From contig NZ_JABBWV010000001.1 of NCBI RefSeq assembly GCF_012999535.1, positions 868,001-932,000 on the forward strand: a DNA stretch of 64,000 bases, read 5' to 3'. The notes beneath the pieces were generated by a model that was given only the letters and a program-made list of their open reading frames with translations, was not told where the DNA came from and did not search any database. A program made the position numbers and the translations under genes. This DNA comes from Microbispora sp. H11081. Lineage in GTDB: Bacteria > Actinomycetota > Actinomycetes > Streptosporangiales > Streptosporangiaceae. The number at the start of each line of letters is the position of its first letter. Position 1 is the first letter of the stretch. Shown here piece by piece: positions 10,991 through 19,692 of the stretch.

Positions 10991-12999
10991 TGGACAACAG
11001 GCGTGGCACCCCGTCCGGTGAGGGACGCGGTCGGAGCCGGAGCACCGGTCAGCAGGGCGCGAGCGCGCGTGGATCCCGCGGTGGATCCGGCGGCTTCCGT
11101 CCCCAGGGCGACCGGCGCGGCGGCTCCCGCGTCCCTGGTTCCCGGCCCGGGTACGGTTCCGACTCCAGGTCCGACAGGTCCGACAGGTTCAGCGCATCCG
11201 ACAGGGCCGACAGACCCGGCGGGTTCGGCAGGTCCGACAGGCCCGACTCCAGGCGGTTCCGCGACGAGGACGCCCCGCGCGGCGGCCGGTTCGGCGAGCG
11301 CCGCGCCGGCGACAGCCGCGACGACCGTCCCCGCGGCCGTCAGGGCGACCCCGGCAGCCGGGGCGACACAGGTAGCAGGGGCTACACAGGCCGGCGCGAC
11401 GACAGGCCCGGCGGCGAGCGCTATCGCGACGACCGCGCGCCCTTCAGGGCCGAGGGCGGTTCACGCGGCCGTTACGGCAGGCCGGAGGGCGGCCAGTCCG
11501 GTGGTCGCGGCTTCGGCCGCGAGGGTGATCGCGGGTTCGAGCGTGGTTTCGGGCGCGGCTCCGACGGCGAGCGTGGTTTCGGCCGCGAGGGCGGCCGTGG
11601 GTTCGAGCGTGGTTCCGAGCGCGGTTCCGAGCGCGGTTCCGAGCGTGGTTCCGAGCGCGGCTTCGACCGTGAGCGCGGCTCCGGCCGCGAGCGTGACACG
11701 CGGGACGGCTACTCCGCCGACCGGTCGTCGTACCGCACCGACGGGGCCGGTTCCCGCGGCCGTTACGGCAGGCCCGAGGGCGGCCGGGACCGGTCGCGCG
11801 ACGGCGGCTACGGGGCGTCCCGCGAGGGGCGTCCGGCCGACCGGCCGGCGTTCCGCGACGAGGAGCGCGGCGGCAGGACCGGCGACCGCGACAGGTACGG
11901 CAGCGGCCGGAGCTTCGGCGGCGAGCGTGGTGACCGTGGTGACCGGGGCCCCCGCCGTGACGACCGCGCGGCGGGCGGCGACCGCGAGGCGCGCGGTGCG
12001 CGGACCGGGCGCGGCGACTTCCGCGCCGGGCGCGCCGCCGGCCGGGGCCGTTCGGGCCGCGACGAGGTGCAGACGATCGGCCGCCTGGGCGGCGACACGC
12101 GCGGCAGGTCCGGCGGCGCGGGCCCGCGGAGCGCGGCCCGGCCCACGGCAGGCGCCAAGCGGGCAGGCGCGGGCGCCCCGTCGGCCAACCCGTTCAAGAC
12201 GGCACGACAGCCGCTGCGCGACCCGGACTTCTACGACGAGAACTACACCGACGAGCGTGACACGACCGAGGTGCCGGGCGGCGATCGGCTGCAGAAGGTG
12301 CTCGCCCAGGCCGGGGTGGCCAGCCGCCGCGCCTGCGAGGAGATGATCGGCGACGGCCGGGTCAGCGTGGACGGCCAGACGGTGCGCCGCTTCGGCGCCC
12401 GCGTCGACCCCGCCAAGCAGATCATCCGGGTCGACGGCAAGCGCATCCCGACGTCCGCCGAGACCGTCTACTACGCGATCAACAAGCCGATCGGCGTGGT
12501 CAGCACGATGGACGACCCCGAGGGCCGGCCCTGCCTGAACGACTACGTGCAGGATCTCGCGCCCCGGCTGTTCCACGTGGGGCGGCTCGACACCGAGACC
12601 GAGGGCCTGCTGCTGCTGACCAACGACGGCGAACTCGCCCACCGGCTGACCCACCCGAGCTACGGCGTGAAGAAGAAGTACTGGGCCAAGGTGCCCGGTC
12701 CCGTCGCGCGCGACCTGCACCGGGTGCTGCGCAAGGGCGTGGAGCTGGAGGACGGGCTCGCCAAGGTGGACGAGTTCCGCGTGGTGCAGGAGCACGGTCA
12801 GCAGGCGCTGGTCGAGATCGTCCTGCACGAGGGCCGCAAGCACATCGTCCGGCGGCTCATGGAGACGGTCGGGCACCGGGTGATCGACCTGGCCCGCATC
12901 GAGTTCGGCCCGGTCAAGCTCGGCCGGCTCAAGCCGGGGACCGTGCGCACGCTCACCGTGCAGGAGATCGGCGAGCTGTACGCCGCTGTCGGCCTGTAG
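10990..12999 (+). CDS. RluB-type pseudouridine synthase with long Arg/Gly-rich N-terminus
   Basis: This is a 669-residue protein. The last ~240 residues are a standard RsuA/RluB-family pseudouridine synthase. An S4 RNA-binding domain (DRLQKVLAQAGVASRRACEE) is followed by the catalytic domain with the active-site Asp in FHVGRLDTETEGLLLLTNDG. It should isomerise a uridine in 23S (or 16S) rRNA. The first ~420 residues are disordered, built from Arg, Gly, Ser and Asp, with motifs such as RGRYGRPEGG (twice), GFGREG and four GSER units. This extension is far larger than the family norm and resembles RNA-binding RGG regions. The GTG start overlaps the scpB stop by one base and no closer start has a better ribosome site, so the extension appears to be translated. 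Confidence 0.88.
   Translation: MDNRRGTPSGEGRGRSRSTGQQGASARGSRGGSGGFRPQGDRRGGSRVPGSRPGYGSDSRSDRSDRFSASDRADRPGGFGRSDRPDSRRFRDEDAPRGGRFGERRAGDSRDDRPRGRQGDPGSRGDTGSRGYTGRRDDRPGGERYRDDRAPFRAEGGSRGRYGRPEGGQSGGRGFGREGDRGFERGFGRGSDGERGFGREGGRGFERGSERGSERGSERGSERGFDRERGSGRERDTRDGYSADRSSYRTDGAGSRGRYGRPEGGRDRSRDGGYGASREGRPADRPAFRDEERGGRTGDRDRYGSGRSFGGERGDRGDRGPRRDDRAAGGDREARGARTGRGDFRAGRAAGRGRSGRDEVQTIGRLGGDTRGRSGGAGPRSAARPTAGAKRAGAGAPSANPFKTARQPLRDPDFYDENYTDERDTTEVPGGDRLQKVLAQAGVASRRACEEMIGDGRVSVDGQTVRRFGARVDPAKQIIRVDGKRIPTSAETVYYAINKPIGVVSTMDDPEGRPCLNDYVQDLAPRLFHVGRLDTETEGLLLLTNDGELAHRLTHPSYGVKKKYWAKVPGPVARDLHRVLRKGVELEDGLAKVDEFRVVQEHGQQALVEIVLHEGRKHIVRRLMETVGHRVIDLARIEFGPVKLGRLKPGTVRTLTVQEIGELYAAVGL
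11611..11658 (+). repeat. 12-bp tandem repeat encoding GSER
   Basis: Four contiguous 12-base units of consensus GGTTCCGAGCGC lie at 11611-11658, with a degenerate unit just before. They encode (Gly-Ser-Glu-Arg)x4 in the disordered part of the pseudouridine synthase. Units are in frame, so slippage would only change linker length. Confidence 0.88.
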
Positions 13000-13056
13000 C
13001 CTCCCCGCGCGGCGGCGAAAGCTGCAAGTCGGGCAGAATTGGCTAGAAGGCATGTA

Positions 13057-13097
13057 GACGGGCCGGGCTCGCCCCCCGAGGGAGAGGCCGGCCCGTC
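13057..13097 (+). promoter_or_regulatory. Structured leader before aroH
   Basis: The perfect 10-base arms GACGGGCCGG (13057-13066) and CCGGCCCGTC (13088-13097) enclose a 21-base loop that itself contains CTCG/CGAG. The hairpin ends 18 bases before the aroH ATG. It may be the terminator of the upstream gene or a leader element controlling aroH; no leader peptide rich in aromatic codons is visible. Confidence 0.45.
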
Positions 13098-13115
13098 CCA
13101 GCGAGAGGGAACGAC

Positions 13116-13475
13116 ATGGTGCGGGCGGTTCGCGGAGCCATCCAGGTCGACGGCAACGATCGTGACGCGATCCTCGCCGGGACGACCGAGCTGGTGACCG
13201 AGGTGATGGGGCGCAACGCCCTCACGACCGACGACGTCATCAGCGTGATCTTCACGTGCACGCCCGACCTGACCGCCGAGTTCCCGGCGCTGGCCGCGCG
13301 CAAGCTCGGGTTCCACGACGTGCCACTGCTGTGCGCGACCGAGATCGACGTGCCGGGCGCGCTCCCGCGCGTGGTGCGGCTGATGGCCCACGTGCAGACC
13401 GACCGCCCCCGGCAGGAGATCCAGCACGTGTACCTGCGCGGCGCGATCGCGCTGCGCGTGGACATCGCCCAGTAG
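13116..13475 (+). CDS. aroH: Chorismate mutase, AroH type
   Basis: This 119-residue cytoplasmic enzyme rearranges chorismate to prephenate in phenylalanine and tyrosine synthesis. The length and motifs match the AroH class of pseudo-alpha/beta-barrel trimers: VRAVRGAIQVDGNDRD at the N-terminus, ISVIFTCTPDLTAEFPALAAR, a Cys in VPLLCATEIDVPGALPR, and IQHVYLRGAIALR at the C-terminus, with the catalytic arginines expected in these segments. ATG 13116 has GAGAGGG just upstream. tyrA, which uses the product prephenate, begins 134 bases further on the same strand, so the two genes form a pathway pair. Confidence 0.93.
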   Translation: MVRAVRGAIQVDGNDRDAILAGTTELVTEVMGRNALTTDDVISVIFTCTPDLTAEFPALAARKLGFHDVPLLCATEIDVPGALPRVVRLMAHVQTDRPRQEIQHVYLRGAIALRVDIAQ

Positions 13476-13609
13476 GCGTCCCCCTCAGGAGGACGCGGGA
13501 AGACGCAGGGAAGGCGCCGGGACGACGGGCCTCGGCGCCATCACCATCCACCCACGACACATCCGTCGCAGGGCATCGTGTGCGAGCACGGCGACGGCAG
13601 GAAGAGACG

Positions 13610-14704
13610 ATGACTCCCATCGAGGACGCCGGGATCGGCAGTGTGGTCGTTGTCGGGACGGGCCTCATCGGCACGTCGATCGCACTGGCCCTGCGGCAGC
13701 GGGACGTGCGGGTCTTCCTGGCCGACCGGGACGCGGGAGCCGTACGGCTGGCGCGTGAGCTGGGCGCGGGGGAGGACTGGACCGGCGAGGAGCGGGCGGA
13801 CCTCGCGGTCGTCGCGGTGCCGCCCCAGTTCGTCGCGCAGCAACTGCTGGACCTGCAGAAGCGCGACAGCGCCCGCTTCTACACCGACGTGGCCAGCGTG
13901 AAGGCGCTGCCGCTCGCCCAGGCCGCCCAGCTCGGCTGCGACCTGTCGTCGTACGTCGCCGGGCATCCGCTCGCGGGCCGTGAGAGGTCCGGCCCCGCGG
14001 CGGCCCGCGCGGACCTGTTCCTCGGCCGTCCCTGGGCGTACTGCCCGACGGGCGAGGCGTCTCCCCGGGCGGTGGCCACGGTGGAGCGACTGATCGCGTT
14101 GTGCGGCGGCAACGCCGTCCGGGTGGACGCCGCCGAGCACGACCGCGCCGTCGCGGTCGTCTCGCACGCCCCGCACGTGACGGCCGCCGCGGTGGCCGCC
14201 CGGCTGGCGGAGGCGTCGGAGACGGCGCTCGGGCTGTCCGGGCAGGGCGTGCGCGACGTGACCCGCATCGCCGCGAGCGACCCGTCGCTGTGGACCGGCA
14301 TCCTCGCGGGCAACGCGCTGCCCGTCGCCGAGGTGCTGGAGGCGGTCGTGTCCGACCTGAGCGCCGCCGCCCGGTCGCTGCGCGCGCTGGCGGGCGACGG
14401 CGCGGCCATGGGGGAGGTCACCGACCTCCTGTCGCGGGGCGTGCTAGGGACCGGCAGGATCCCCGGCAAGCACGGCGGTCCCGCGCGGACGTACGCGGTG
14501 GTCCAGGTGCTCATCGGCGACCGTCCCGGCGAGCTGGCCCGGCTGGTCCAGGCGGCCGGCGAGACGGGCGTCAACATCGAGGACATCCGCCTTGAGCACG
14601 CCACCGGGCTTGAGCTCGGCGCGGCCGAGCTGTACGTCCAGCCGGAGGCGGCCGAGACGCTCACTGAAGGCCTGCGCGAGCGCGGCTGGCAGGTCCCGAG
14701 CTGA
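13610..14704 (+). CDS. tyrA: Prephenate dehydrogenase with ACT domain
   Basis: This 364-residue enzyme oxidatively decarboxylates prephenate to 4-hydroxyphenylpyruvate for tyrosine. The N-terminal Rossmann motif VVVGTGLIGTSIAL binds NAD(P). The catalytic region has the conserved YVAGHPLAGRERSGP and SHAPHVTAAAVA. The last ~60 residues (VQVLIGDRPGELARLVQAAGETGVNIEDI) form an ACT domain, the usual site of feedback inhibition by tyrosine. ATG 13610 follows GGCAGGAAGAG. The upstream open frame overlaps aroH and is not used. Its 3' end overlaps the convergent MFS gene by 44 bases. Confidence 0.93.
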   Translation: MTPIEDAGIGSVVVVGTGLIGTSIALALRQRDVRVFLADRDAGAVRLARELGAGEDWTGEERADLAVVAVPPQFVAQQLLDLQKRDSARFYTDVASVKALPLAQAAQLGCDLSSYVAGHPLAGRERSGPAAARADLFLGRPWAYCPTGEASPRAVATVERLIALCGGNAVRVDAAEHDRAVAVVSHAPHVTAAAVAARLAEASETALGLSGQGVRDVTRIAASDPSLWTGILAGNALPVAEVLEAVVSDLSAAARSLRALAGDGAAMGEVTDLLSRGVLGTGRIPGKHGGPARTYAVVQVLIGDRPGELARLVQAAGETGVNIEDIRLEHATGLELGAAELYVQPEAAETLTEGLRERGWQVPS

Positions 14705-16067
14705 CCCGGGCCCCCGCCGCTCCGGTCACCCTCCGGGTCTGCGGCGGCGGCGGGGCGGGAGCGAGGTGGCGCCGCAGCACGGGGACAGCCCAGACGATCG
14801 CCCCGACGGTGAGCACGGTGAGCAGCCCGCCTGCGAAGATCACGACGCACGGGCCGTACAGCGAGCCGGCCACACCGTGAAGCAGGTTCGCGATCTGCGG
14901 CCCTCCGACCAGCACGACGGTGAGCGCGCCCTGGACGCGCCCACGTACGGCGTCGGCGGTGTGCGTCTGGGTGATCGTGGTGCGGAAGGTGCTCAGCACG
15001 AAGTTCACCGCGCCGCCGAGCGCGAGCGCGGCCAGCGCGATCCACAACTCGGCTGCCAGGCCGACGACCATGACCGCGAGCCCCCACGCGATGGCGGCGC
15101 CCGCCACGAGGGCACCGTGGCGGCGGGCGCGGGTGAAGGAGCCCGACAGCAGTCCGGCCGCGAAGACCCCGGCGGGGTAGGCCGCGTAGAGCAGCCCGGT
15201 CTCCGGGCCGCCTCCGGCCGTGCCGCCGAACAGATGGCGGGCCAGTTCGGGGAACAGCGCCGACGGCATGCCGAAGACCATGGCCGCGAGGTCCACGGCC
15301 AGCACGGAGGCCAGCAGCCGGCTGCCCGCCAGACGGCGGAATCCGGCCAGCGCCCGGACGGAGCCCGAGGACGCAGAGCCACTGGGCTCGTCGTGGGTCC
15401 GGTCCGCGGCGGCGGGCGGGGGCAGCGGCGGCAGCGGGGGCAGCATAGCGACGGCCCACACCACCGCGAGCAGCGCGACGGCGTCGAACAGGTACAGCGT
15501 GCCGAGCCCGAGAACCGGGATCAGGACCCCGGCGAGCATCGGCCCCAGGATCGACCCTCCGTACCTGACCAGTGAGTTGAGGCTGTTCGCCGCGGGCAGG
15601 AGTTCTGGCGGGACGAGGCGCGGAACCGCCGCCCCGGCCGTCGTCAGGACCGTCCCGTACGCCAGCCCTTGAAAGGCCACCGCCGCCAGCAGGGCGGGGA
15701 GGGAGCGGCCGCCCAGGACCGCCTGCACCCACAGAGCCGCGTACGTCAGCGCCAGGCCGAGATCGGCGGCGAGCAGTATCGTCCGCCGGTCCATCACGTC
15801 GGCGAGCGCGCCGCCGCACACCGCCGCGGTGACGAGGGCGGCGAGCGACACCCCCGCCGCGGCTCCCACGGCCGCCGACGAGCCGGTCGTCGCGAACAGT
15901 TGCGTCGGCACCGCGACCACGCTGAACGACCCGCCCAGGGCGCAGATCACCGAGGCGGTCCACATCCGCCGGAACGCCGGGATCGCCAGCGGGCGCGGGT
16001 CGATCGTGAACGCGAGCGCGGAGGTCCTCGCGGAAGGACGGGACGGGCGATCCGCCGCGGCGCTCAT
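14661..16067 (-). CDS. MFS transporter
   Basis: This is a 468-residue major facilitator. Roughly 10-12 hydrophobic helices are visible, with the MFS loop motif GGALADVMDRRTILLAADLG between helices 2 and 3 and a Pro-rich central loop (LPPLPPLPPPAAADR). It resembles the enterobactin-exporter/macrolide-exporter branch, so an efflux role is likely, but the substrate is unknown. Its ATG overlaps the stop of the upstream MerR-PP2C gene by four bases (ATGA), so the two form a coupled operon and the regulator probably controls this pump. The C-terminal end overlaps tyrA on the other strand. Confidence 0.85.
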   Translation of the reverse strand: MSAAADRPSRPSARTSALAFTIDPRPLAIPAFRRMWTASVICALGGSFSVVAVPTQLFATTGSSAAVGAAAGVSLAALVTAAVCGGALADVMDRRTILLAADLGLALTYAALWVQAVLGGRSLPALLAAVAFQGLAYGTVLTTAGAAVPRLVPPELLPAANSLNSLVRYGGSILGPMLAGVLIPVLGLGTLYLFDAVALLAVVWAVAMLPPLPPLPPPAAADRTHDEPSGSASSGSVRALAGFRRLAGSRLLASVLAVDLAAMVFGMPSALFPELARHLFGGTAGGGPETGLLYAAYPAGVFAAGLLSGSFTRARRHGALVAGAAIAWGLAVMVVGLAAELWIALAALALGGAVNFVLSTFRTTITQTHTADAVRGRVQGALTVVLVGGPQIANLLHGVAGSLYGPCVVIFAGGLLTVLTVGAIVWAVPVLRRHLAPAPPPPQTRRVTGAAGARVSSGPASRARAGLQ

Positions 16068-17179
16068 CGCGCGCTCCCGGCGTCGCCGCCGGCCTCGGGG
16101 CCGTCCGCCGTGGTCACGTCGGCGACCGCGCAGGCGACGTTGTCGGGGGCGCTCGCCGCGTACGCCAGATCGATCAGCTCGTCGACCACCTGCCGCGGGC
16201 CGCCGGGACCGGCGAGCGTCTCGCGCAGCACGCGGTCCGGCACGACGGCAGGAAGCCCGTCCGAGCAGAGCAGGTACCGATCACCGGGAACGGCCTCGTG
16301 CAGCGACAGGTCGGGCGGGCAGGCCCCGGCGCCGGTCAGCGCGCGGACCAGAAGCGGGCGCCGCGGGTGCGTGGCGGCCTCCTCGGGGGTGAGCCGGCCC
16401 TCGTCGACCAGAGACTGCACATAGGTGTGGTCGTGGGTGAGCCGGAACAGCCCTCCGTCGCGGAAGAGGTAGGCCCGGCAGTCGCCGATGTGCGCCAGGG
16501 CGAACCGCGACCCCGACCACACGAGAGCGGTCAGCGTGGTGACCGTCTGTCCTGATGGGGTCGAGGCGGCGATGTCCCGGATCGCCCGCTCGGCGTCGCC
16601 GACGGCGTCGGCGATCGCGCCGAGCAGGTCCTCGGCGGGCGCTGGCAGGGTCTGCAGGCGCTTGAGCGCGTCGACGGCCGCCGCGCTCGCGCGGTCGCCG
16701 CCAGGGCCGCGCATCCCGTCGGCCACCGCGAGCAACCGCTCGCCGGCGTACGCGACGTCCTCGTTGCTCGTGCGCACCGCCCCCGGCTCCGACCGGGCGG
16801 CGTAACGGATCTCCGGCATGGTCGTGCTGGTCTCCACGGCGCCGTCCCTTCCCGTCAGGTGGCCGACGAGGAGGGCGGCGAGCCGGCCGCGGGCCGCGGT
16901 CTCGGCCGTGACCTGCCGCCAGTAGGCGGCCACCTCCTCGGCGGCATCCGGCGCGGGCAGGTCGCACACCTGCCGTACGCGCGCCAGCGGCATGCCGAGC
17001 CGCCGCAGTGAGGCGATCAGGCGGGCCCGCTCCAGCTGGTCGGGGCCGTAGTAGCGGTATCCCGACTCGCCGTCCACCGCGGCCGGCCGCAGCAGCCCGA
17101 GCTCGTCGTACAGACGCAGCGCCTTGGGCGACAACCGGGCGGCCCGCGCGAAGGCGCCGATGGTCAGCAGCTCACGCAC
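16064..17179 (-). CDS. MerR-type DNA-binding domain fused to PP2C phosphatase
   Basis: This is a 371-residue fusion. Residues 4-73 are a MerR winged helix-turn-helix (LTIGAFARAARLSPKALRLY, then GYRYYGPDQLERARLIASLRRLGMPL). Residues ~122-355 are a PP2C-family Ser/Thr phosphatase with the metal-site motifs RTSNED (136-141), VADGM (152-156), HIGDCRAYLFRDG, SDG (Asp306) and APDN (Asp346). It would bind a promoter and dephosphorylate a partner, or use the phosphatase fold as a sensor. The start is set by GAGGAG five bases before GTG 17179. The gene is translationally coupled to the MFS exporter downstream. A Ser/Thr kinase partner is not in the window. Confidence 0.88.
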   Translation of the reverse strand: MRELLTIGAFARAARLSPKALRLYDELGLLRPAAVDGESGYRYYGPDQLERARLIASLRRLGMPLARVRQVCDLPAPDAAEEVAAYWRQVTAETAARGRLAALLVGHLTGRDGAVETSTTMPEIRYAARSEPGAVRTSNEDVAYAGERLLAVADGMRGPGGDRASAAAVDALKRLQTLPAPAEDLLGAIADAVGDAERAIRDIAASTPSGQTVTTLTALVWSGSRFALAHIGDCRAYLFRDGGLFRLTHDHTYVQSLVDEGRLTPEEAATHPRRPLLVRALTGAGACPPDLSLHEAVPGDRYLLCSDGLPAVVPDRVLRETLAGPGGPRQVVDELIDLAYAASAPDNVACAVADVTTADGPEAGGDAGSAR

Positions 17180-17352
17180 CACTCCTCCTCGTCCCGGCCG
17201 TCCCGGCCGGTGCCGTCGATGCTGGGGCTTCACCCAGGGGCAAGGTCAACCCGCGAGGCCTGCGGCGCCTTCGCCCCGGCCGCCGATGCACGCTTTCCCG
17301 CGGTATCCCGGTAGCCTCGGGGACGACGATTCCGAAGGAGAAGGAGAGACCG

Positions 17353-18021
17353 GTGTCGGGTCTGGTCGTCGCGATGGACGGTCCCTCGGGGTCGGGCAAG
17401 TCGAGCGCGTCGCGGGGCGTCGCGCGGGCGCTCGGCCTGCGCTACCTCGACACGGGCGCCATGTACCGGGCGGTCACCTGGTGGATGCTCCAGCGGGGCG
17501 TCGACCTGGACGATCCGGCGGCGATCGCCGCGAGGTCGGCGGAGCCCGCGCTGACGATGACCACCGACCCGGACGCGCCGGGTGTCGCCGTCGACGGCGT
17601 CGACGTCAACGGGCCGATCCGCGGCGCGGAGGTCACCGGCGCGGTGTCGGCCGTGAGCGCGGTGCCCGAGGTGCGCCGCCGGCTCGTGGCCCTGCAGCGG
17701 GAGATCATCGCCGACTCCCTGCCCGGCGGGGGGATCGTGGTCGAGGGACGCGACATCGGCACCGTGGTCGCGCCGGACGCGCCGGTCAAGATCTACCTCA
17801 CCGCCAGCGCGGAGGCCCGCGCGCTGCGCCGTACGGCGGAGCTGGAGGGGACGAGCGTGGAGGCGCAGCGGGCCGCGATGGCCCGCCGCGACACTCTCGA
17901 CTCGACGCGCAAGGCCGACCCGCTGGCGATGGCCGCGGACGCGGTCGAACTGGACACGACGCCGCTGGACCTCGACGAAGTGATCGCCGAGGTGCTGCGG
18001 CTGGTCAAGGAGCGGGTCTGA
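17353..18021 (+). CDS. cmk: Cytidylate kinase
   Basis: This 222-residue P-loop kinase phosphorylates CMP and dCMP. The Walker A is GPSGSGKSS at residues 10-18. The substrate-site motifs [16 protein letters not shown] and [20 protein letters not shown] are typical. The LID-region arginines are in [13 protein letters not shown]. The start is GTG 17353, preceded by AAGGAGAG; the longer upstream frame runs back into the divergent regulator gene and is rejected. der follows on the same strand after about 110 bases, the usual cmk-der pairing in actinomycetes. Confidence 0.95.
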   Translation: MSGLVVAMDGPSGSGKSSASRGVARALGLRYLDTGAMYRAVTWWMLQRGVDLDDPAAIAARSAEPALTMTTDPDAPGVAVDGVDVNGPIRGAEVTGAVSAVSAVPEVRRRLVALQREIIADSLPGGGIVVEGRDIGTVVAPDAPVKIYLTASAEARALRRTAELEGTSVEAQRAAMARRDTLDSTRKADPLAMAADAVELDTTPLDLDEVIAEVLRLVKERV

Positions 18022-18133
18022 CGCCCGCCCGCATCGCCTGACCGCCTCCCGCGCCGCGTCTGCCGGGCCGGGTGGTCACGCGGTGCGACGTACGAACGAG
18101 CCCGGCTCCGCGAGCGGTACGCCGGGAGGCCTC

Positions 18134-19597
18134 ATGGGAGGCCGGGGAGAACGGGAAGAGCAGCCGATGAGGCAGGGTATGGACGTGACGGGGGAGTACG
18201 ACGAGGACGAGGGCGGCTGGATCGAGGCCGAGCTCGCCGAGCTTTCCGACGAGGAGGCGGAGGGCGAGCAGGACTCGGGCCCGCTGCCGGTCGTCGCCGT
18301 GGTGGGGCGCCCCAACGTCGGCAAGTCGACGCTGGTCAACCGCATCATCGGCCGTCGTGAGGCGGTCGTGGAGGATGTGCCGGGAGTGACCCGCGACCGG
18401 GTCACGTACGAGGCCACCTGGCGGGGCCGCCGGTTCACGCTGGTCGACACCGGCGGCTGGGACCCGGACGCGACCGGCATGGCCCTGCGCATCGCGGAGC
18501 AGGCGCAGATCGCGGCCGAACTGGCCGACGTGATCCTCTTCGTGGTGGACGCGAGCGTCGGGGTCACCGACTCCGACGAGGCCGTCGGCGCGGTCCTGCG
18601 CCGGGCGGGCAAGCCGGTTGTGCTGGCCGCCAACAAGGTCGACAACCAGCAGATGGAGCTGGAGGCGAGCGGGCTGTGGTCGCTCGGCCTGGGCGAGCCG
18701 CACCCCGTCTCTGCCCTGCACGGCCGGTCCAGCGGCGACCTGCTCGACGTGGTGCTCGACGCGCTGCCCGAGACGCCGCCGCAGACGTTCGGCACCCGGC
18801 GGGGCCCGCGCAGGATCGCGCTGCTGGGCAAGCCCAACGTGGGCAAGTCGTCGCTGCTGAACAAGCTCGCCGGCGAGGAGCGGGTGCTGGTCGACCCGAT
18901 GGCCGGGACCACCCGCGACCCGGTGGACGAGCTGGTCGAGCTGGCCGGCACGACGTACCGGTTCATCGACACCGCGGGCATCCGGCGGCGTGACCGCGAG
19001 CTGAAGGGCGCCGACTTCTACGCGGCGATGCGCACCCGCGCCGCGCTGGAGCGGGCGGAGGTCGCGGTCGTGCTGATCGACGCCTCCGATGTGCTCACCG
19101 AGCAGGACCTGCGGATCATCGGCCTGGTCATCGAGTCGGGCCGGGCGATGGTGGTGGCGTTCAACAAGTGGGACCTGGTCGACGAGGACCGGCGTTACTA
19201 CCTGGAGAAGGAGATCGACCGGCAGCTCGTCCGCACGCCCTGGGCGCTGCGGGTGAACATCTCGGCGAAGACCGGTCGCCACGTGGAGAAGCTCGCGCCG
19301 GCCATCGAGCGGGCGCTGGAGTCGTGGGGCACCCGGGTGCCGACGGCCCGGCTCAACCAGTTCTTCACCGAGCTGGTGCAGGCCACCCCGCCGCCGGTGC
19401 GCGGGGGGCGGCAGCCCAAGATCCTGTTCGCCACCCAGGCGTCCACGGAGCCGCCGAAGTTCGTGCTGTTCACCTCGGCGTTCCTGGAGGAGACCTACCG
19501 CCGCTTCCTGGAGCGGCGCATCCGGGAGGAGTTCGGCTTCGCGGGCTCCCCGATCGACGTGACGATGAAGATCCGCGAGAAGCGGAAGAAGAAGTAA
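18134..19597 (+). CDS. der: Ribosome biogenesis GTPase Der
   Basis: This 487-residue double GTPase acts in 50S subunit assembly. The first G domain has GRPNVGKS (58-65) and DTGGW. The second has GKPNVGKS (232-239), DTAGIRRR and FNKWDLV. A KH-like C-terminal domain follows ([30 protein letters not shown]) with a basic tail REKRKKK. The first ~50 residues are an acidic actinobacterial extension. Start choice: ATG 18134 has GGGAGG four bases upstream; ATG 18167 and ATG 18179 also lie in frame and cannot be excluded. Confidence 0.94.
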   Translation: MGGRGEREEQPMRQGMDVTGEYDEDEGGWIEAELAELSDEEAEGEQDSGPLPVVAVVGRPNVGKSTLVNRIIGRREAVVEDVPGVTRDRVTYEATWRGRRFTLVDTGGWDPDATGMALRIAEQAQIAAELADVILFVVDASVGVTDSDEAVGAVLRRAGKPVVLAANKVDNQQMELEASGLWSLGLGEPHPVSALHGRSSGDLLDVVLDALPETPPQTFGTRRGPRRIALLGKPNVGKSSLLNKLAGEERVLVDPMAGTTRDPVDELVELAGTTYRFIDTAGIRRRDRELKGADFYAAMRTRAALERAEVAVVLIDASDVLTEQDLRIIGLVIESGRAMVVAFNKWDLVDEDRRYYLEKEIDRQLVRTPWALRVNISAKTGRHVEKLAPAIERALESWGTRVPTARLNQFFTELVQATPPPVRGGRQPKILFATQASTEPPKFVLFTSAFLEETYRRFLERRIREEFGFAGSPIDVTMKIREKRKKK

Positions 19598-19616
19598 ACC
19601 CGGTCCCGGGGCTCAT

Positions 19617-19634
19617 GGTAGGGAATGCCCTACC
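19617..19634. promoter_or_regulatory. Perfect palindrome upstream of the histidine-kinase operon
   Basis: GGTAGGG (19617-19623) and CCCTACC (19628-19634) are exact inverted repeats around the spacer AATG. The site lies between der and the kinase gene, 59 bases before the kinase ATG. This is where an autoregulating LuxR-type response regulator would bind. Confidence 0.5.
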
Positions 19635-19692
19635 CCCGGGACTGCCGTCCGCCGGATCGATCCCCGGCGGGCGGCTCAATAGCGTTGAGGAC

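Noticed and set aside
11611-11658. Short regular repeats as a possible CRISPR array
   Set aside because: Units are 12 bases, contiguous without spacers, and encode an in-frame GSER repeat. No cas gene is present anywhere in the window.
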